The notes: generated from the sequence alone by a model not told the origin. 64,000 nt of DNA from Hyphomicrobium_A sp963724945 (GCA_963724945.1 CAVRWL010000003.1:1736001-1800000), one strand, 5' to 3'. Shown: positions 34,382 to 43,367, counted from the first letter of the stretch. Program-made: numbers and translations.

Positions 34382-37282
34382 TCATTGGCCGAGGCGCTCG
34401 AGCAGCGCCGGTACGTGCACCTGGTCGGCCTTGTAGTTTCCGGTGAGGGCGTGCATCACGATGTTGACGCCGGTGCGGAACGCCATCTCGCGCTGGTCCT
34501 CGCCGCCGCCCACCGTCGGATAGAGCGGACGTCCGCTCTCATCGAGCGCCCAGGCGGACGCAAAATCGTTGGGGGTCACGATGATCGAGGTCACTCCGTC
34601 GGAGACGCGAGGCTTGCGCGCGCGGTCCTGGTTGGCGTTCTCGTCCTGCGCCTCCACCCATAGCTGGCCGCCGTCCCAGCGGCCGGGAAAGTTGCGCAAC
34701 AGGTAGAACGCCTTGGTGAGCACGTGGTTCTCCGGCACGGGCTCGAGGCGCGGGACGTCGAGCTTGCCGAGGATGCGCTGCAGCGCCGCCTCGCCCTGCC
34801 CCGAGATGGAGCCGCCCACGCCGGCGCCGCGACCGTAGTCCTGCGTGTCGAAAACAATGAGACCGCCCTGCTTCATGTAGGCGTCGACCTTGGCGAGCGC
34901 AGCCTCCGGCAGCGGCTTGGCGTCGGGCAGCACCGGCCAATAGAGCACGGGGAAGAAAGCGATCTCGTCGGTCAGGATATTGACCGCCATCGGGGGACCG
35001 GGCTCGACCGCGGTGCGCACCGCGAGTAGGCGGCCGAGGCCGTCGAGCCCAAGGCGGCTGATCTCGTCGACCTGCTGGTTGCCGGTCAAGACGTAGCCGA
35101 GCGTCACCTTGCTCGTCGCCTCGAGCGCGCGTTGATCCGCCTCGCTGAGGTTGGGGGGTTGCACGACCTCCGGCGGAGCCGGCTGCGCCTTGAGCGGCGG
35201 CGCCGTTGCGAAGAGCGCGGCGGTACCGACGAGGAAGCCGGCGGCGATCGCCGCTGCGGCCGGCACGCGCTTGGGCCCGCGCCCGAAGCCGAAGCCGCGC
35301 TGCAGCAGGATCACGGCGATGATGTCGGCGAACAGCAAGGCGAGCGCGGCGAGCAGGAGCCACGACTTCAAGGGTTTTGCGCCTTCGCTGTGGTAGCCCA
35401 GGCGCTCGACGCCGGACGGCAGCGGGGGCAGGGGCGTGAGCGTGCTCTTGGGGCCCATCACGTTGACGGCGTGCGGAGAGCCGCCGGCGCCGTAGTAGCC
35501 CGGAGGATGGTCGAGGCTCGGAACGAGGTCGTGCACCTTGGCCGCAGGGACGGCCTGTGCGGTCGGCGGCGGCTGATGCAGGATACCGAAGCCGTCGAGC
35601 GTCTGCAGCGGCGGCAGCACTGCGGGCTGATTGGGCGCGGTTGCGGCCTTGCCGGAGGTGACACTCGCCTCGCCGCCGCCGGAAACGCCGGTGCCGAGCG
35701 CGGAGATGCGACGCAGCATCTCCACGAAGAGGCCGGAGAGCGGCAGGTTCGACCAGTCGGAGTTCGCGGTGACATGGAACAGGATGATCTGGCCCTCGCC
35801 GAGCTTGCGCGCAGTAACGAGCGGCGTGCCGTCCTGCAGCCGCGCCCACACCTGGACATCCGGCCCGAGCAATGCCGGATCGGCCAGCACCTGGCGGTTG
35901 ACGGTGACCTCTTGCGGTACCTTGAGGCCGGCAAACAGGCTCGTGTCCTCGAACGGCGCGAGCGGCTGCGGCGTCGACCATGACAGCGCGCCGCCGAGCG
36001 CGCGGCCGCCGACGCGCAGCGGCACGGGAAGAAGCTCATCGCCCCCATTCTCGAGCCGTGGTCCGGCGAAGCGCACGAGAACGCCGCCGCGCTTGACCCA
36101 GTCCTCGACCTTCTTCTTGGCAGCGCCCGCCAGCGTGCCGACGTCGGCCAGCACCAGCACGGTGGCGTTCTCCGCAAGCGCGTCGTTGACGCCGGCAAGG
36201 AGGTTGGATCCCTTGGGCTTGATGAGCTCGGCGTAGGGCTTCAGCGCCTTCTCTATGTAGTAGTGCGGCGCCAATAGCGGCTGCGATTCCTCGCGGCTCT
36301 CACCCGAGATGAGCGCCACGCGATGCCATTGCGAGCGCGCATCGAGCAGGCTCACGGCGCCCGCCGAGTGCTCGCCTGCGATCTCGACGCGGGCGATCTG
36401 GTTGCGCAGCTCGAGCGGGAACTCGAGCGGGATGGTCGCGGTGTGCTCATGGCCTGCGAGCTTGAACGGGGCCTCGCCAAGCCGCTGGCCGCGGCCGGAG
36501 AAGGCGTGAACGAAGCCCTCGCGTGGTCCGCCGCCCGCGCGCAGAATCCGCGCCTCGAGCTTGCCGCTCTCGCCGATGCCGGCGAAGAGGGCGAGCGCCT
36601 CGCCACTCGCGCCGTCCTCGACCACGGCGAAGGTCCCGCCTTGCGCCAGGTCTTGCAGCTGTTTGGCTGCCTGCGCCGCCTTGCCGTCGTGGTCGATCCC
36701 GTCGCTCAGCCACACGATGCTCGGGGCGCCCGTAGTGCCCTTGAGCGCAGCTCTGAGCGCGCCGACGGCAGCCAGCCGGTCGGGCGCGAACGGCTGCGGC
36801 TGAAGTGCTGCCGCGGTCGAGCGCGCGTCGCCCGGCGCCTCGACGCGGGCCGAGATGGTCTTGGCTGCGCTCGCAGTCGGTACGATGACGACGGCGCGGC
36901 TCTGGCCCTCCGCCTGCCCGATCAGGCGGTCGATCATGCGCGCGCGCTCGTCCCAATGCGAGGCGCCGGCCCAGCCGTTGTCGATGACGATCGCCACCGG
37001 GCCTTTGCCCGTGAGTGCCGCCTGGCGCGAGGGGTTCAGCACCGGCTCGGCGAGCGCGAGGATGATGAGCGTTGCCGCCAGCAACCGGATGAGCGTCAGC
37101 CACCACGGCGATTTGGCGGGCGTCTTCTCCTGGTTCTCGAGGCCGACGAGGATCCGGGTCGGGGGAAAGGTGATCTGGCGCGGCCGCGGGGGTACGGTGC
37201 GCAGCAGCCAATAGATGACGGGCAGCGTCGCGAGCGCCGCGAGCAGCCAAGGATTGAGGAATGCGAGCGCGCCAAAGCTCAT
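34382..37282 (-). CDS. BatA-type / DUF4159 domain membrane protein
   Basis: 966 residues from ATG 37282. It opens with the BatA-like anchor 'FGALAFLNPWLLAALATLPVIYWLLRTVPPRPR' and 'LIRLLAATLIILALAEPVL', continues with a vWA-like region ('GPVAIVIDNGWAGAS'), a glutamine-amidotransferase-like region (~330-560), two further helices (~650-700), and ends with the ~200-residue DUF4159 domain ('KVTLGYVLTGNQQVDEISRLGLDGLGRLL', 'DTQDYGRGAGVGGSISG', 'LTKAFYLLRNFPGRWDGGQLWVE'). The start overlaps the DUF58 stop (ATGA). Companion of MoxR/DUF58 proteins in many alphaproteobacteria; molecular role not established. Confidence 0.85.
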   Translation of the reverse strand: MSFGALAFLNPWLLAALATLPVIYWLLRTVPPRPRQITFPPTRILVGLENQEKTPAKSPWWLTLIRLLAATLIILALAEPVLNPSRQAALTGKGPVAIVIDNGWAGASHWDERARMIDRLIGQAEGQSRAVVIVPTASAAKTISARVEAPGDARSTAAALQPQPFAPDRLAAVGALRAALKGTTGAPSIVWLSDGIDHDGKAAQAAKQLQDLAQGGTFAVVEDGASGEALALFAGIGESGKLEARILRAGGGPREGFVHAFSGRGQRLGEAPFKLAGHEHTATIPLEFPLELRNQIARVEIAGEHSAGAVSLLDARSQWHRVALISGESREESQPLLAPHYYIEKALKPYAELIKPKGSNLLAGVNDALAENATVLVLADVGTLAGAAKKKVEDWVKRGGVLVRFAGPRLENGGDELLPVPLRVGGRALGGALSWSTPQPLAPFEDTSLFAGLKVPQEVTVNRQVLADPALLGPDVQVWARLQDGTPLVTARKLGEGQIILFHVTANSDWSNLPLSGLFVEMLRRISALGTGVSGGGEASVTSGKAATAPNQPAVLPPLQTLDGFGILHQPPPTAQAVPAAKVHDLVPSLDHPPGYYGAGGSPHAVNVMGPKSTLTPLPPLPSGVERLGYHSEGAKPLKSWLLLAALALLFADIIAVILLQRGFGFGRGPKRVPAAAAIAAGFLVGTAALFATAPPLKAQPAPPEVVQPPNLSEADQRALEATSKVTLGYVLTGNQQVDEISRLGLDGLGRLLAVRTAVEPGPPMAVNILTDEIAFFPVLYWPVLPDAKPLPEAALAKVDAYMKQGGLIVFDTQDYGRGAGVGGSISGQGEAALQRILGKLDVPRLEPVPENHVLTKAFYLLRNFPGRWDGGQLWVEAQDENANQDRARKPRVSDGVTSIIVTPNDFASAWALDESGRPLYPTVGGGEDQREMAFRTGVNIVMHALTGNYKADQVHVPALLERLGQ

Positions 37283-38262
37283 GGGCGTGCCTCGGGATCG
37301 GCTCCATCGCGCTCGGGGCTCTGCCAGCGGTGATCGGCGGGGCCGCCTTGAAGGCGCATGATGAGCGTCAACAGCGGCTCGGACGCCGGCCGGTCGGTGT
37401 GGTGCACGAGGAGCGACCAGCCGAGCCGCGTGGCGAGCGCAGCGAGCTCGGCGCGGTGCGCTTCAAGCCGCGCTCTATATCGCCCGCGCAAGCTCTGCAC
37501 CCGGTCGGCGACCCAGCGGTCCGCGCCGGTGGGGCTCAGAAACTCGGTGCGCCCCTCATACGGCAGCGTCTCCTCGGCGGGATCGAGGATCTGCACCAGA
37601 TGGCCGACGGCGCCGTCGGCGGCGAGCGCCTCGATGTGCTCGCGCGTTTGCGCGATCGGATCGAGGAAGTCGCTGAACAGAAGCGCGCCGGAGAAACGCG
37701 CCAAATGCGCCTTGGGCGGCTGCGTCGCAGCGAGCGCCGGCTGGTCCTGATGGGCGAGGATCGCCTCCGCGATGAGCGAGGTGGCCTTGCGGCTCGCGGT
37801 CGGGTGCGTGAGCCCGAGGAAGGCGACGCGCTCAGCCCCGCGCACGAGCAGCTCAGCCGTCGCCAGCATGAGAAGCAGCGCTCGCTCGCGCTTAGTCGTG
37901 GTGGAGAGGTGGCTGCGAAAATCCATCGACGGGGAAAGATCGGGCCACAGCCAAACCGTGTGCGCCGCCTCCCATTCGCGCTCGCGCACGTAGAGATGGT
38001 CGGAGCTCGCCGAGCGGCGCCAATCGATCTGGCGCGCGGTGTCGCTCTGGCCGAACTGGCGGAACTGCCAGAACGTCTCGCCCGGGCCGGCGCGGCGCCG
38101 GCCGTGGATGCCGTGCGCGACCGTTTGCGCGATGCGCTTGGCCTCGATCAGGATGTTCGGCAGCCGGTCGGCGAGCCCATGCGCTTCGCGTTCCAGGGCC
38201 AGGACGCCGGCTGATTGCCCCGGCTCCCGACGCGACTGCGCGGCGGCATTCGCCATTCTCAC
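37279..38262 (-). CDS. DUF58 domain protein
   Basis: 327 residues from ATG 38262. The DUF58 core is present: 'RRAGPGETFWQFRQFGQSDTARQIDWRRSASSDHLYVREREWEAAHTVWLWPDLSPSMDF', in which 'DLSPSM' is the DxSxS-like MIDAS position of the vWA-type fold. DUF58 proteins are usual partners of MoxR ATPases. It is one base from moxR's end and overlaps the next gene by four bases, so the operon is translationally coupled. Confidence 0.88.
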   Translation of the reverse strand: MRMANAAAQSRREPGQSAGVLALEREAHGLADRLPNILIEAKRIAQTVAHGIHGRRRAGPGETFWQFRQFGQSDTARQIDWRRSASSDHLYVREREWEAAHTVWLWPDLSPSMDFRSHLSTTTKRERALLLMLATAELLVRGAERVAFLGLTHPTASRKATSLIAEAILAHQDQPALAATQPPKAHLARFSGALLFSDFLDPIAQTREHIEALAADGAVGHLVQILDPAEETLPYEGRTEFLSPTGADRWVADRVQSLRGRYRARLEAHRAELAALATRLGWSLLVHHTDRPASEPLLTLIMRLQGGPADHRWQSPERDGADPEARP

Positions 38263-38263
38263 T

Positions 38264-39263
38264 CTACTCCACTGCTGCTACGAGCCGGGAGATGATGGCG
38301 CTGAGATCCTGGCCTTCGGCGCGCGCCGCGAAGGTCAAGGCCATGCGGTGCTTCAGGATCGGCTCGGCGAGCGCCATCACGTCCTCGACCGAGGGGGCAA
38401 GCCGGCCATCGATCAGAGCCTTGGCGCGCACGGCGAGCATCAAGGATTGGCTCGCGCGCGGGCCCGGCCCCCAGGCGACGAAGCGGTCGGTCTCCTCGCT
38501 GGCTCCGGTTCCCGGGCGCGCCGCGCGCACGAGCCTCAGAATGGCGTCGACGACCTTGTCGGGCACCGGGATTTGGCGCACGAGGCGCTGGATGTTTTGC
38601 AATTCATCGGCGGTCAGCACGCGCTGCAGCTGGGTCTGGTCGGTGCCCGTAGTTGCAAACAGCATGCGCCGCTCGGCGAGGAAATCGGGATAGGTCACGT
38701 CGATCTGCAACAGAAAGCGGTCGAGCTGCGCCTCGGGCAGCGGATAGGTGCCCTCATGCTCCAACGGGTTCTGGGTGGCGAGCACGTGGAAGGGCGAGGG
38801 GATGTCATAGCGCGCGCCCGCAACCGTCACGTGGTGCTCCTGCATGGCCTGCAGAAGCGCCGACTGCGTTCTGGGCGAGGCGCGGTTGATCTCGTCCGCC
38901 ATCAACAGCTGGGTGAAGATCGGACCTTTGACGAGCCGGAATGAGCGCTGCTTGCCGGGCGTGTCCTCCAAGACCTCCGAGCCGATGATGTCGGAGGGCA
39001 TGAGGTCGGGCGTGAACTGCACGCGCTTGGCATCGAGGCCCAAGACTTTGCCCAGCGTCTCGACCAGCAGCGTCTTGGCGAGGCCCGGCACGCCGATCAA
39101 GAGCGCATGCCCGCCCGACAGAATGGTGACGAGCGAGCGCTCGATCACGACGTCCTGGCCGAAGATGACGGACGCGGCCGCCTTGTGGGCCCGCTGCACG
39201 CGCTCGGCTGCCGCTTCGAGGCGGGGAACGATGTCCGCGTGAGTTCTCGGTGAGGGTGCTCAT
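38264..39263 (-). CDS. moxR: MoxR family AAA+ ATPase (apparent frameshift near the N-terminus)
   Basis: A MoxR ATPase with Walker A 'GVPGLAKT', Walker B 'LLMADEINRASP' (sensor and arginine-finger regions follow: 'LLQAMQEHHVTV', 'LATQNPLEHEGTYPLPEAQLDRF') and a C-terminal lid domain. In the main frame the first start is GTG 39199, which leaves the N-terminal helix without its beginning. The missing part lies in the next frame from ATG 39263 (MSTLTE...). Deleting one base at 39244-39245 joins them to 332 residues (MSTLTE-THADIVPRLEAAAERVQRAHKAA). First gene of the operon with DUF58, DUF4159 and GATase-like partners. Confidence 0.9.
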
Positions 39264-39293
39264 GGGGCTCTCTGGGCTCTCTGGGGGCTCTCT
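39264..39293. repeat. three tandem copies of a G(3-5)CTCTCT unit
   Basis: GGGGCTCTCT (39264-39273), GGGCTCTCT (39274-39282) and GGGGGCTCTCT (39283-39293) lie immediately upstream of the moxR start ATG. On the minus strand each unit reads AGAGAGCCC, giving three AGAGAG purine tracts at and before the ribosome-site position. Copy number could vary and alter moxR translation. Confidence 0.6.
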
Positions 39294-39416
39294 GCTTGCT
39301 TATCGGCTGTTGGGGTTGCGCGGACAGCAGCTTAACAAAAATATGAACAGGAACGATCACGGGCGCCGTTGCCCCGGTCAAGTGAATGTTACGTTAGACT
39401 GGGGAAAGGGCGTCAC

Positions 39417-40061
39417 ATGTCCTTTCGGCTGAATATTGGGGCATTTTGGCGCCGGAACCAGACCCGGATGGATGGCAGGCAGATAAAATCGAAACGCGGG
39501 CTGAGCGGCCTTGCAGCCCTCGAGGAAGGTGCGCGCGGGCGCTCGCAGCCTCCGGTGAAGCACCGGCCGCCGATTTATTGCGGCGACATCGGCCTCAAGA
39601 TCCGCGCCGACGGCGTCTGGCTCTACCAGGAGAGCCCCATCCGCAGGGACGCCTTGGTCAAGCTCTTTGCCGGCGTGCTGCGCAAGGAGGCCGACGGGCG
39701 CACCTACCTTATCACGCCCGCCGAGAAGGTGGACGTTGCGGTCGAGGACGCAGCCTTTCTGGCGGTGGCGATGGACGTGCGCGGGACGGGCCGTGGCCAG
39801 CAGCTCGCCTTCACGACCAACGTCGGCGACGTCGTTGCCTGCGGGCCTGTCCACCCTCTGCGATTTGCGCTGCAGGCGCCCGGCGGCGGACTCAAACCCT
39901 ACGTGCTCGTTCGCGGCGGGCTCGAGGCGCTCCTGGCGCGCGCGCTCGTCTATGATCTCGCCGATATCGCCGTCGAGGAGACGCGCAAGGGGCGCAAGCT
40001 CATGGGCGTGTGGAGCGGCGGGACGTTCTTCCCCATGCACGGCGCTTTGGGCGGCGCTTGA
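39417..40061 (+). CDS. DUF1285 domain-containing protein
   Basis: 214 residues from ATG 39417, with GGGGAAAGGG upstream; ATG 39468 is a weaker alternative. The DUF1285 region is clear: 'PPIYCGDIGLKIRADGVWLYQESPIRRDALVKLFAGVLRKEADGRTYLITPAEKVDVAVEDAAFLAVAMDV', 'LAFTTNVGDVVACGPVHPLRF' and 'LKPYVLVRGGLEALLARALVYDLAD'. These one-domain proteins are frequent in alphaproteobacteria next to moxR-type operons, here divergent from moxR. Function unknown. Confidence 0.9.
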   Translation: MSFRLNIGAFWRRNQTRMDGRQIKSKRGLSGLAALEEGARGRSQPPVKHRPPIYCGDIGLKIRADGVWLYQESPIRRDALVKLFAGVLRKEADGRTYLITPAEKVDVAVEDAAFLAVAMDVRGTGRGQQLAFTTNVGDVVACGPVHPLRFALQAPGGGLKPYVLVRGGLEALLARALVYDLADIAVEETRKGRKLMGVWSGGTFFPMHGALGGA

Positions 40062-40080
40062 GAAGCCGGCGCCCGGCTTC
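40062..40080. terminator. hairpin between convergent DUF1285 and usg genes
   Basis: Perfect stem GAAGCCGG (40062-40069) / CCGGCTTC (40073-40080) with a three-base loop directly at the two convergent stop codons. No T-run follows on either side, so termination activity is likely but not certain. Confidence 0.45.
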
Positions 40081-40354
40081 AATGCACCTTGATCTCGGAG
40101 CCGACCAGGCGCAGCTCGGCAGGCGCCAGCAGCCGGCGGTGCGCGACCGTCACCTTGTAGAGCTTGCCGTCGAGCCGTGCCGTCCAGAACTCCAGGAACC
40201 CTTTGAGCTTGGGGAAACGCGGATGAAGGTCGTAGTCCTGCCAGATGTAGCTCTGTAAGAGGGCGGGGTGATCGGGCAGATGGTAGAGGATCTCCGCCGT
40301 CGTCAGGCTGTATCCTTTGAGCAGTGCGGAAAAGTCGGTTTTGGCCATCGTCAT
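40079..40354 (-). CDS. usg: Usg family protein
   Basis: 91 residues from ATG 40354. Matches the small Usg protein often found near tryptophan or other biosynthetic genes in alphaproteobacteria: 'FSALLKGYSLTTAEILYHLPDHPALLQSYIWQDYDLHPRFPKLKGFLEFWTARLDGKLYKVTVAH'. Usg is listed in databases as a possible subunit of phosphoribosylanthranilate isomerase, a label without firm biochemical support. No trp genes are nearby. Confidence 0.85.
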   Translation of the reverse strand: MTMAKTDFSALLKGYSLTTAEILYHLPDHPALLQSYIWQDYDLHPRFPKLKGFLEFWTARLDGKLYKVTVAHRRLLAPAELRLVGSEIKVH

Positions 40355-40558
40355 CTCGCGTCCCCCAAGTGGTGATCGAGACCTCCCAAGACTCGATTAA
40401 AGCCAATGATAGATGAGACAGCGCCAACGACAACGAATTTATTCCGCGAGGTCAGAGCGTTAGCAGCCTCCGGTGGCAACTGCTGACAACCACGCCCCGC
40501 TCGTAAAGCGCAAGAAAGCGCCGATGCCGATGCCCATGATGATGCCGATTATGATGCC

Positions 40559-41186
40559 ATGATCGAGAAAGCCCTTACGAGCTTCACGACCTTTTTTGCG
40601 ACCATCGGCCCGGTCGAGACGGCGGTGCTGTTTGCGACGCTGACGCCGAAGATGGCGCCGCGCGGCGCGGGCGGCAATCGCGCTGCGCGCCACCGCGATC
40701 GCGAGCCTCATCTTGCTCGTGTTCACGCTGCTCGGGCAGCCGCTGCTCGATCAGCTCGGCGTCACTATCCCTGCGCTGCAGACGGCGGGCGGGATCATTC
40801 TCCTCATGATCGCCATCGATATGATTTTTGCGCGCCCCACCAGCGCCTTCAAGCTGACGGAGCCGGAGGACGTGGAGGCGCAGACGAAGGACGACATCGC
40901 CGTCTTTCCGCTGGCGACGCCACTGCTCGCCGGTCCCGGCGCCATGAGCGCCGGCATTCTGCTCGCCGCCAATGCCGACGGACAGCCGCTCGCGCTCGCC
41001 GTCACGCTCGCGGGTCTCGCCGCGGTCATGGTCATCACCCTCGTCCTGCTGCTGATCTCGCACGAGCTCAACAACGTGATCGGCATCACGGCGCAGCGCG
41101 TGCTGATGCGCGTGTTCGGCATCCTCCTGGCGGGAATTGCCGTGCAAGCGGCGTTCAATGGCATCCGCGGAAGCGGCCTCGTGTGA
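40559..41186 (+). pseudogene. MarC family membrane protein, frameshifted
   Basis: ATG 40559 begins MIEKALTSFTTFFATIGPVETAVLFATLTPKM, the normal MarC opening with the conserved P of 'IGPVE'. After about 40665 the protein continues in the next frame: 'ALRATAIASLILLVFTLLGQPLLDQLGVTIPALQTAGGIILLMIAIDMIF', 'PLATPLLAGPGAMSAGILLAA' and a final 'VLMRVFGILLAGIAVQAAFNGIRG'. Deleting one G at 40664-40665 yields a 208-residue six-helix MarC protein. Despite its name, a MarC role in antibiotic resistance is not supported; substrate unknown. Confidence 0.85.
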
Positions 41187-41220
41187 GCGGGGCCCGAAAA
41201 GCGCCAAATCCGCACGCCGC

Positions 41221-41236
41221 TTAGGCCATCTTTAAC
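41221..41236 (+). promoter_or_regulatory. CtrA-like box (TTAG-N7-TTAAC)
   Basis: TTAG GCCATCT TTAAC differs by one base from the CtrA site TTAA-N7-TTAAC and lies 53 bases upstream of the lipoprotein start at 41289. The presence of chpT in the window makes a CtrA pathway likely. A single near-match could be chance. Confidence 0.3.
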
Positions 41237-41288
41237 CATGAGCGTCCAGAATTGGGACAGTCGCGTCCGTTGAAGAGGCGTAGGTCCC

Positions 41289-41627
41289 ATGCTGTTGTCG
41301 CGTGCCGGTCGTCCGGCGAGTACTGGCGTAGTTGGAGCGCTGGGCCGGCCGGCGGCGCTCCTTCTTTCTCTCATGCTCGCCGCCTGCAGCGCCGCGGGCC
41401 CGGCGACGCAATCTGCTAATCTGTATGCGACGCAGGACCAGGGTGCCGGGTCGGCGCCGCAAGCTGCGCCGCTCGTCGAGATCGAAGGCGACGGCCTCGA
41501 AAGCCAACGGCCGCCGCGCCGGCGCACCGACGAGACGCCAATGCCCGACGACCCGACGCAGCCCTACAGCCCCAACTACGGATCAGTGCCGGCGCCGGCG
41601 CAGGCTCCACCTCGCCAGCCAGCGTGA
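41289..41627 (+). CDS. small lipoprotein
   Basis: 112 residues from ATG 41289. A hydrophobic segment (LGRPAALLLSLMLAAC) ends in a lipobox, predicted lipidated Cys33. The mature part is acidic then proline-rich (PMPDDPTQPYSPNYGSVPAPAQAPPRQPA), with no fold I recognise. The relatively long n-region may mean the true start is downstream. A CtrA-like site lies upstream. Confidence 0.55.
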   Translation: MLLSRAGRPASTGVVGALGRPAALLLSLMLAACSAAGPATQSANLYATQDQGAGSAPQAAPLVEIEGDGLESQRPPRRRTDETPMPDDPTQPYSPNYGSVPAPAQAPPRQPA

Positions 41628-41735
41628 CGCCACCCAAATCCGGGGTCTGCAAATTGAGCGCAGCGCCCCCCATATGTCGGCACATGTGCGCGCGATCGCC
41701 GCTGGGCGCGGCGGCGCCTATCAAAGGCAGCGGAG

Positions 41736-42103
41736 ATGAGGAGCGGAGCGGGGAGCCTCGCGTTGGCGCTCGCGGTTGCCGCGGTGTCCATCGCGGCGAC
41801 GCCGGCGATTGGCGACGCCTATAGTTTCGCACAGCATCAACACGCCCAATGCCGCAGCGGGGCGCGCCCTCCCCAACAGTCGGATGCCGCCCGTGCGGCG
41901 TGCGCTCCCGGTGCCGCTGCGATCGACGACCTTATGCCGGATCGAAAAGCGAGACCGCCAAGCAGCCTTATCCGTATCGCTACTACGGTGACACGAGCCG
42001 CGGGAACACCGGCTGCTATTGGATGGCAAAGCGGGCGATCGACACCAACAACGCCAACTGGTGGCAGCGCTACCGCGCCTGCACCGAGACAGGGGCGGAG
42101 TGA
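41736..42103 (+). pseudogene. small secreted protein, reading frame disturbed
   Basis: ATG 41736 starts MRSGAGSLALALAVAAVSIA, a signal peptide ending about PAIG/DA. The recognisable end lies in another frame: 'PYPYRYYGDTSRGNTGCYWMAKRAIDTNNANWWQRYRACTE' to the TGA at 42101-42103. The start-to-stop length leaves a remainder of two, so one base is missing or two are extra; the position (41800-41940) cannot be fixed. The end resembles that of the next gene (CGWLRRRALHTNSRYWWRRYRACRDS), so the two are paralogues. Confidence 0.5.
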
Positions 42104-42155
42104 GCGTTTGGCCGCAGCCATCGATTCGGCCGCAACGCCTACCTATATGTTTACG

Positions 42156-42171
42156 TTAATGCCGGGTTGAC
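42156..42171 (+). promoter_or_regulatory. CtrA-like box (TTAA-N7-TTGAC)
   Basis: TTAA TGCCGGG TTGAC, one mismatch from TTAA-N7-TTAAC, 48 bases upstream of the secreted Gly/Tyr-rich protein gene (start 42219). Supports, weakly, CtrA control of this cluster. Confidence 0.3.
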
Positions 42172-42218
42172 GACTGGCAGAGACGGTCTGCCGGGCAGGC
42201 GGCATAGGAGGTGACGCG

Positions 42219-42648
42219 ATGAGCAAGCGGTTATGCGTGGCGGGTGCCCTGGCGGCAGGCCTGCTGATGACAGTCGTGGCAGCCGGGTCGGCGATGGCGG
42301 TCCCGTTGGCGAAAATGGAAGTGCCTATGCCGGGCGTGACGCTGGTGCGGGGTCATGGCCATGGCGGTATGGGGCATGGGGGCATGGGCGGGCATGGTAC
42401 ACATGGGTGGCATGGGCGGCTCGTTCCACTTCCACGGCGGGCCCCACTTCGGTCATCGCGGGCATTTTGGCCGCGGCGTACGCTTCTACGGAGGCTACGG
42501 CTACTACGCCCCGTATTACGACTCATACTACTATGACAACGACTACTACGCTTACAGCGACGACTGCGGATGGCTGAGGCGCAGGGCGCTGCACACGAAC
42601 AGCCGCTATTGGTGGCGCCGCTACCGCGCTTGCCGCGACTCGTATTGA
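42219..42648 (+). pseudogene. secreted Gly/His/Tyr-rich protein, frameshifted
   Basis: ATG 42219 starts MSKRLCVAGALAAGLLMTVV with a signal peptide ending GSAMA-V. A repetitive GHGHGGMGHGGMGG segment is followed, after a +1 shift, by 'GSFHFHGGPHFGHRGHFGRGVRFYGGYGYYAPYYDSYYYDNDYYAYSDDCGWLRRRALHTNSRYWWRRYRAC' to the TGA at 42646-42648. Deleting one G at 42390-42392 gives 142 residues. The WW(R/Q)RYRAC end is shared with the gene before it. Function unknown; composition suggests a surface or metal-binding protein. Confidence 0.65.
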
Positions 42649-42658
42649 GCTGCGTAAG

Positions 42659-42686
42659 AAAGGGCCGGATCGTCTCCGGCCCTTTT
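42659..42686 (+). terminator. Rho-independent terminator
   Basis: AGGGCCGGA (42661-42669), five-base loop, TCCGGCCCT (42675-42683) followed by TTT. It ends the secreted Gly/Tyr-rich protein gene, whose stop is ten bases upstream. Confidence 0.85.
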
Positions 42687-42743
42687 CGTGCCGCGAGCAA
42701 TTTCGCGCTGGCGTAGCCCAACGGCTGCGGGCAGGATTGCCCC

Positions 42744-43316
42744 ATGCCGATTGCCCAATCGCGCCACGACATTTCAATTGAGCGCTGGACCGAGATCGCC
42801 GACAAGGAGCGGCTTGTTCCCGGCATCGACGCGATCTTCTTTGAATCGAGCGCCACCAAGACCTTCGCCGATGAGCGCGAGCGGGCCGCGTTCCGCGAGC
42901 GCTGGCTCGGGCGCTATCTCGAGCACGAGCCTCAATGGGCTTATCTGGCGCTCGACCAGGGCCGGGTCGCGGGCTATCTCGTCGGTAGCGTCGAGGCCCC
43001 GCCCAGGGCCGCGCACCGCGCGGACGTCGGCTACGGTGCCGATTTCGCGGCACTCACTTCGCAATATCCCGCACACCTGCATGTCAACCTCGCGCCATCC
43101 TACCGCAATCGCGGGATCGGCGCGGAGCTGATCGCGACGTTCGCCGCCGATGCCGCGCGCGCGGGAGCATGCGGCGTGCACGTCGTCACCGGAGCGGGTT
43201 CGCGCAACGTGCGCTTTTACGAGCGCAACGGGTTTCGCGAGCTTGCACGTGCCGACTTCAACGGCCACGGCGTCGTCTTCCTCGGCAAGCGACTTCCTCG
43301 TCAAGAAACGGCTTGA
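42744..43316 (+). CDS. GNAT family N-acetyltransferase
   Basis: 190 residues from ATG 42744. The acetyl-CoA site is in 'LHVNLAPSYRNRGIGAELIATF' (R-x-R-G-I-G), followed by 'GVHVVTGAGSRNVRFYERNGFRELARAD', the usual last strands of GNAT enzymes. The N-terminal part has 'IDAIFFESSATKTFADERERAAFRERWLGRYLEHEPQWAYLALDQGRVAGYLVGS'. Substrate unknown. It ends 52 bases before the ABC transporter. Confidence 0.88.
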   Translation: MPIAQSRHDISIERWTEIADKERLVPGIDAIFFESSATKTFADERERAAFRERWLGRYLEHEPQWAYLALDQGRVAGYLVGSVEAPPRAAHRADVGYGADFAALTSQYPAHLHVNLAPSYRNRGIGAELIATFAADAARAGACGVHVVTGAGSRNVRFYERNGFRELARADFNGHGVVFLGKRLPRQETA

Positions 43317-43367
43317 TCTCGACGTTGAGGCGGGGAAGATGCCCGTGACGCAGTGTGGAGAGGGCGC

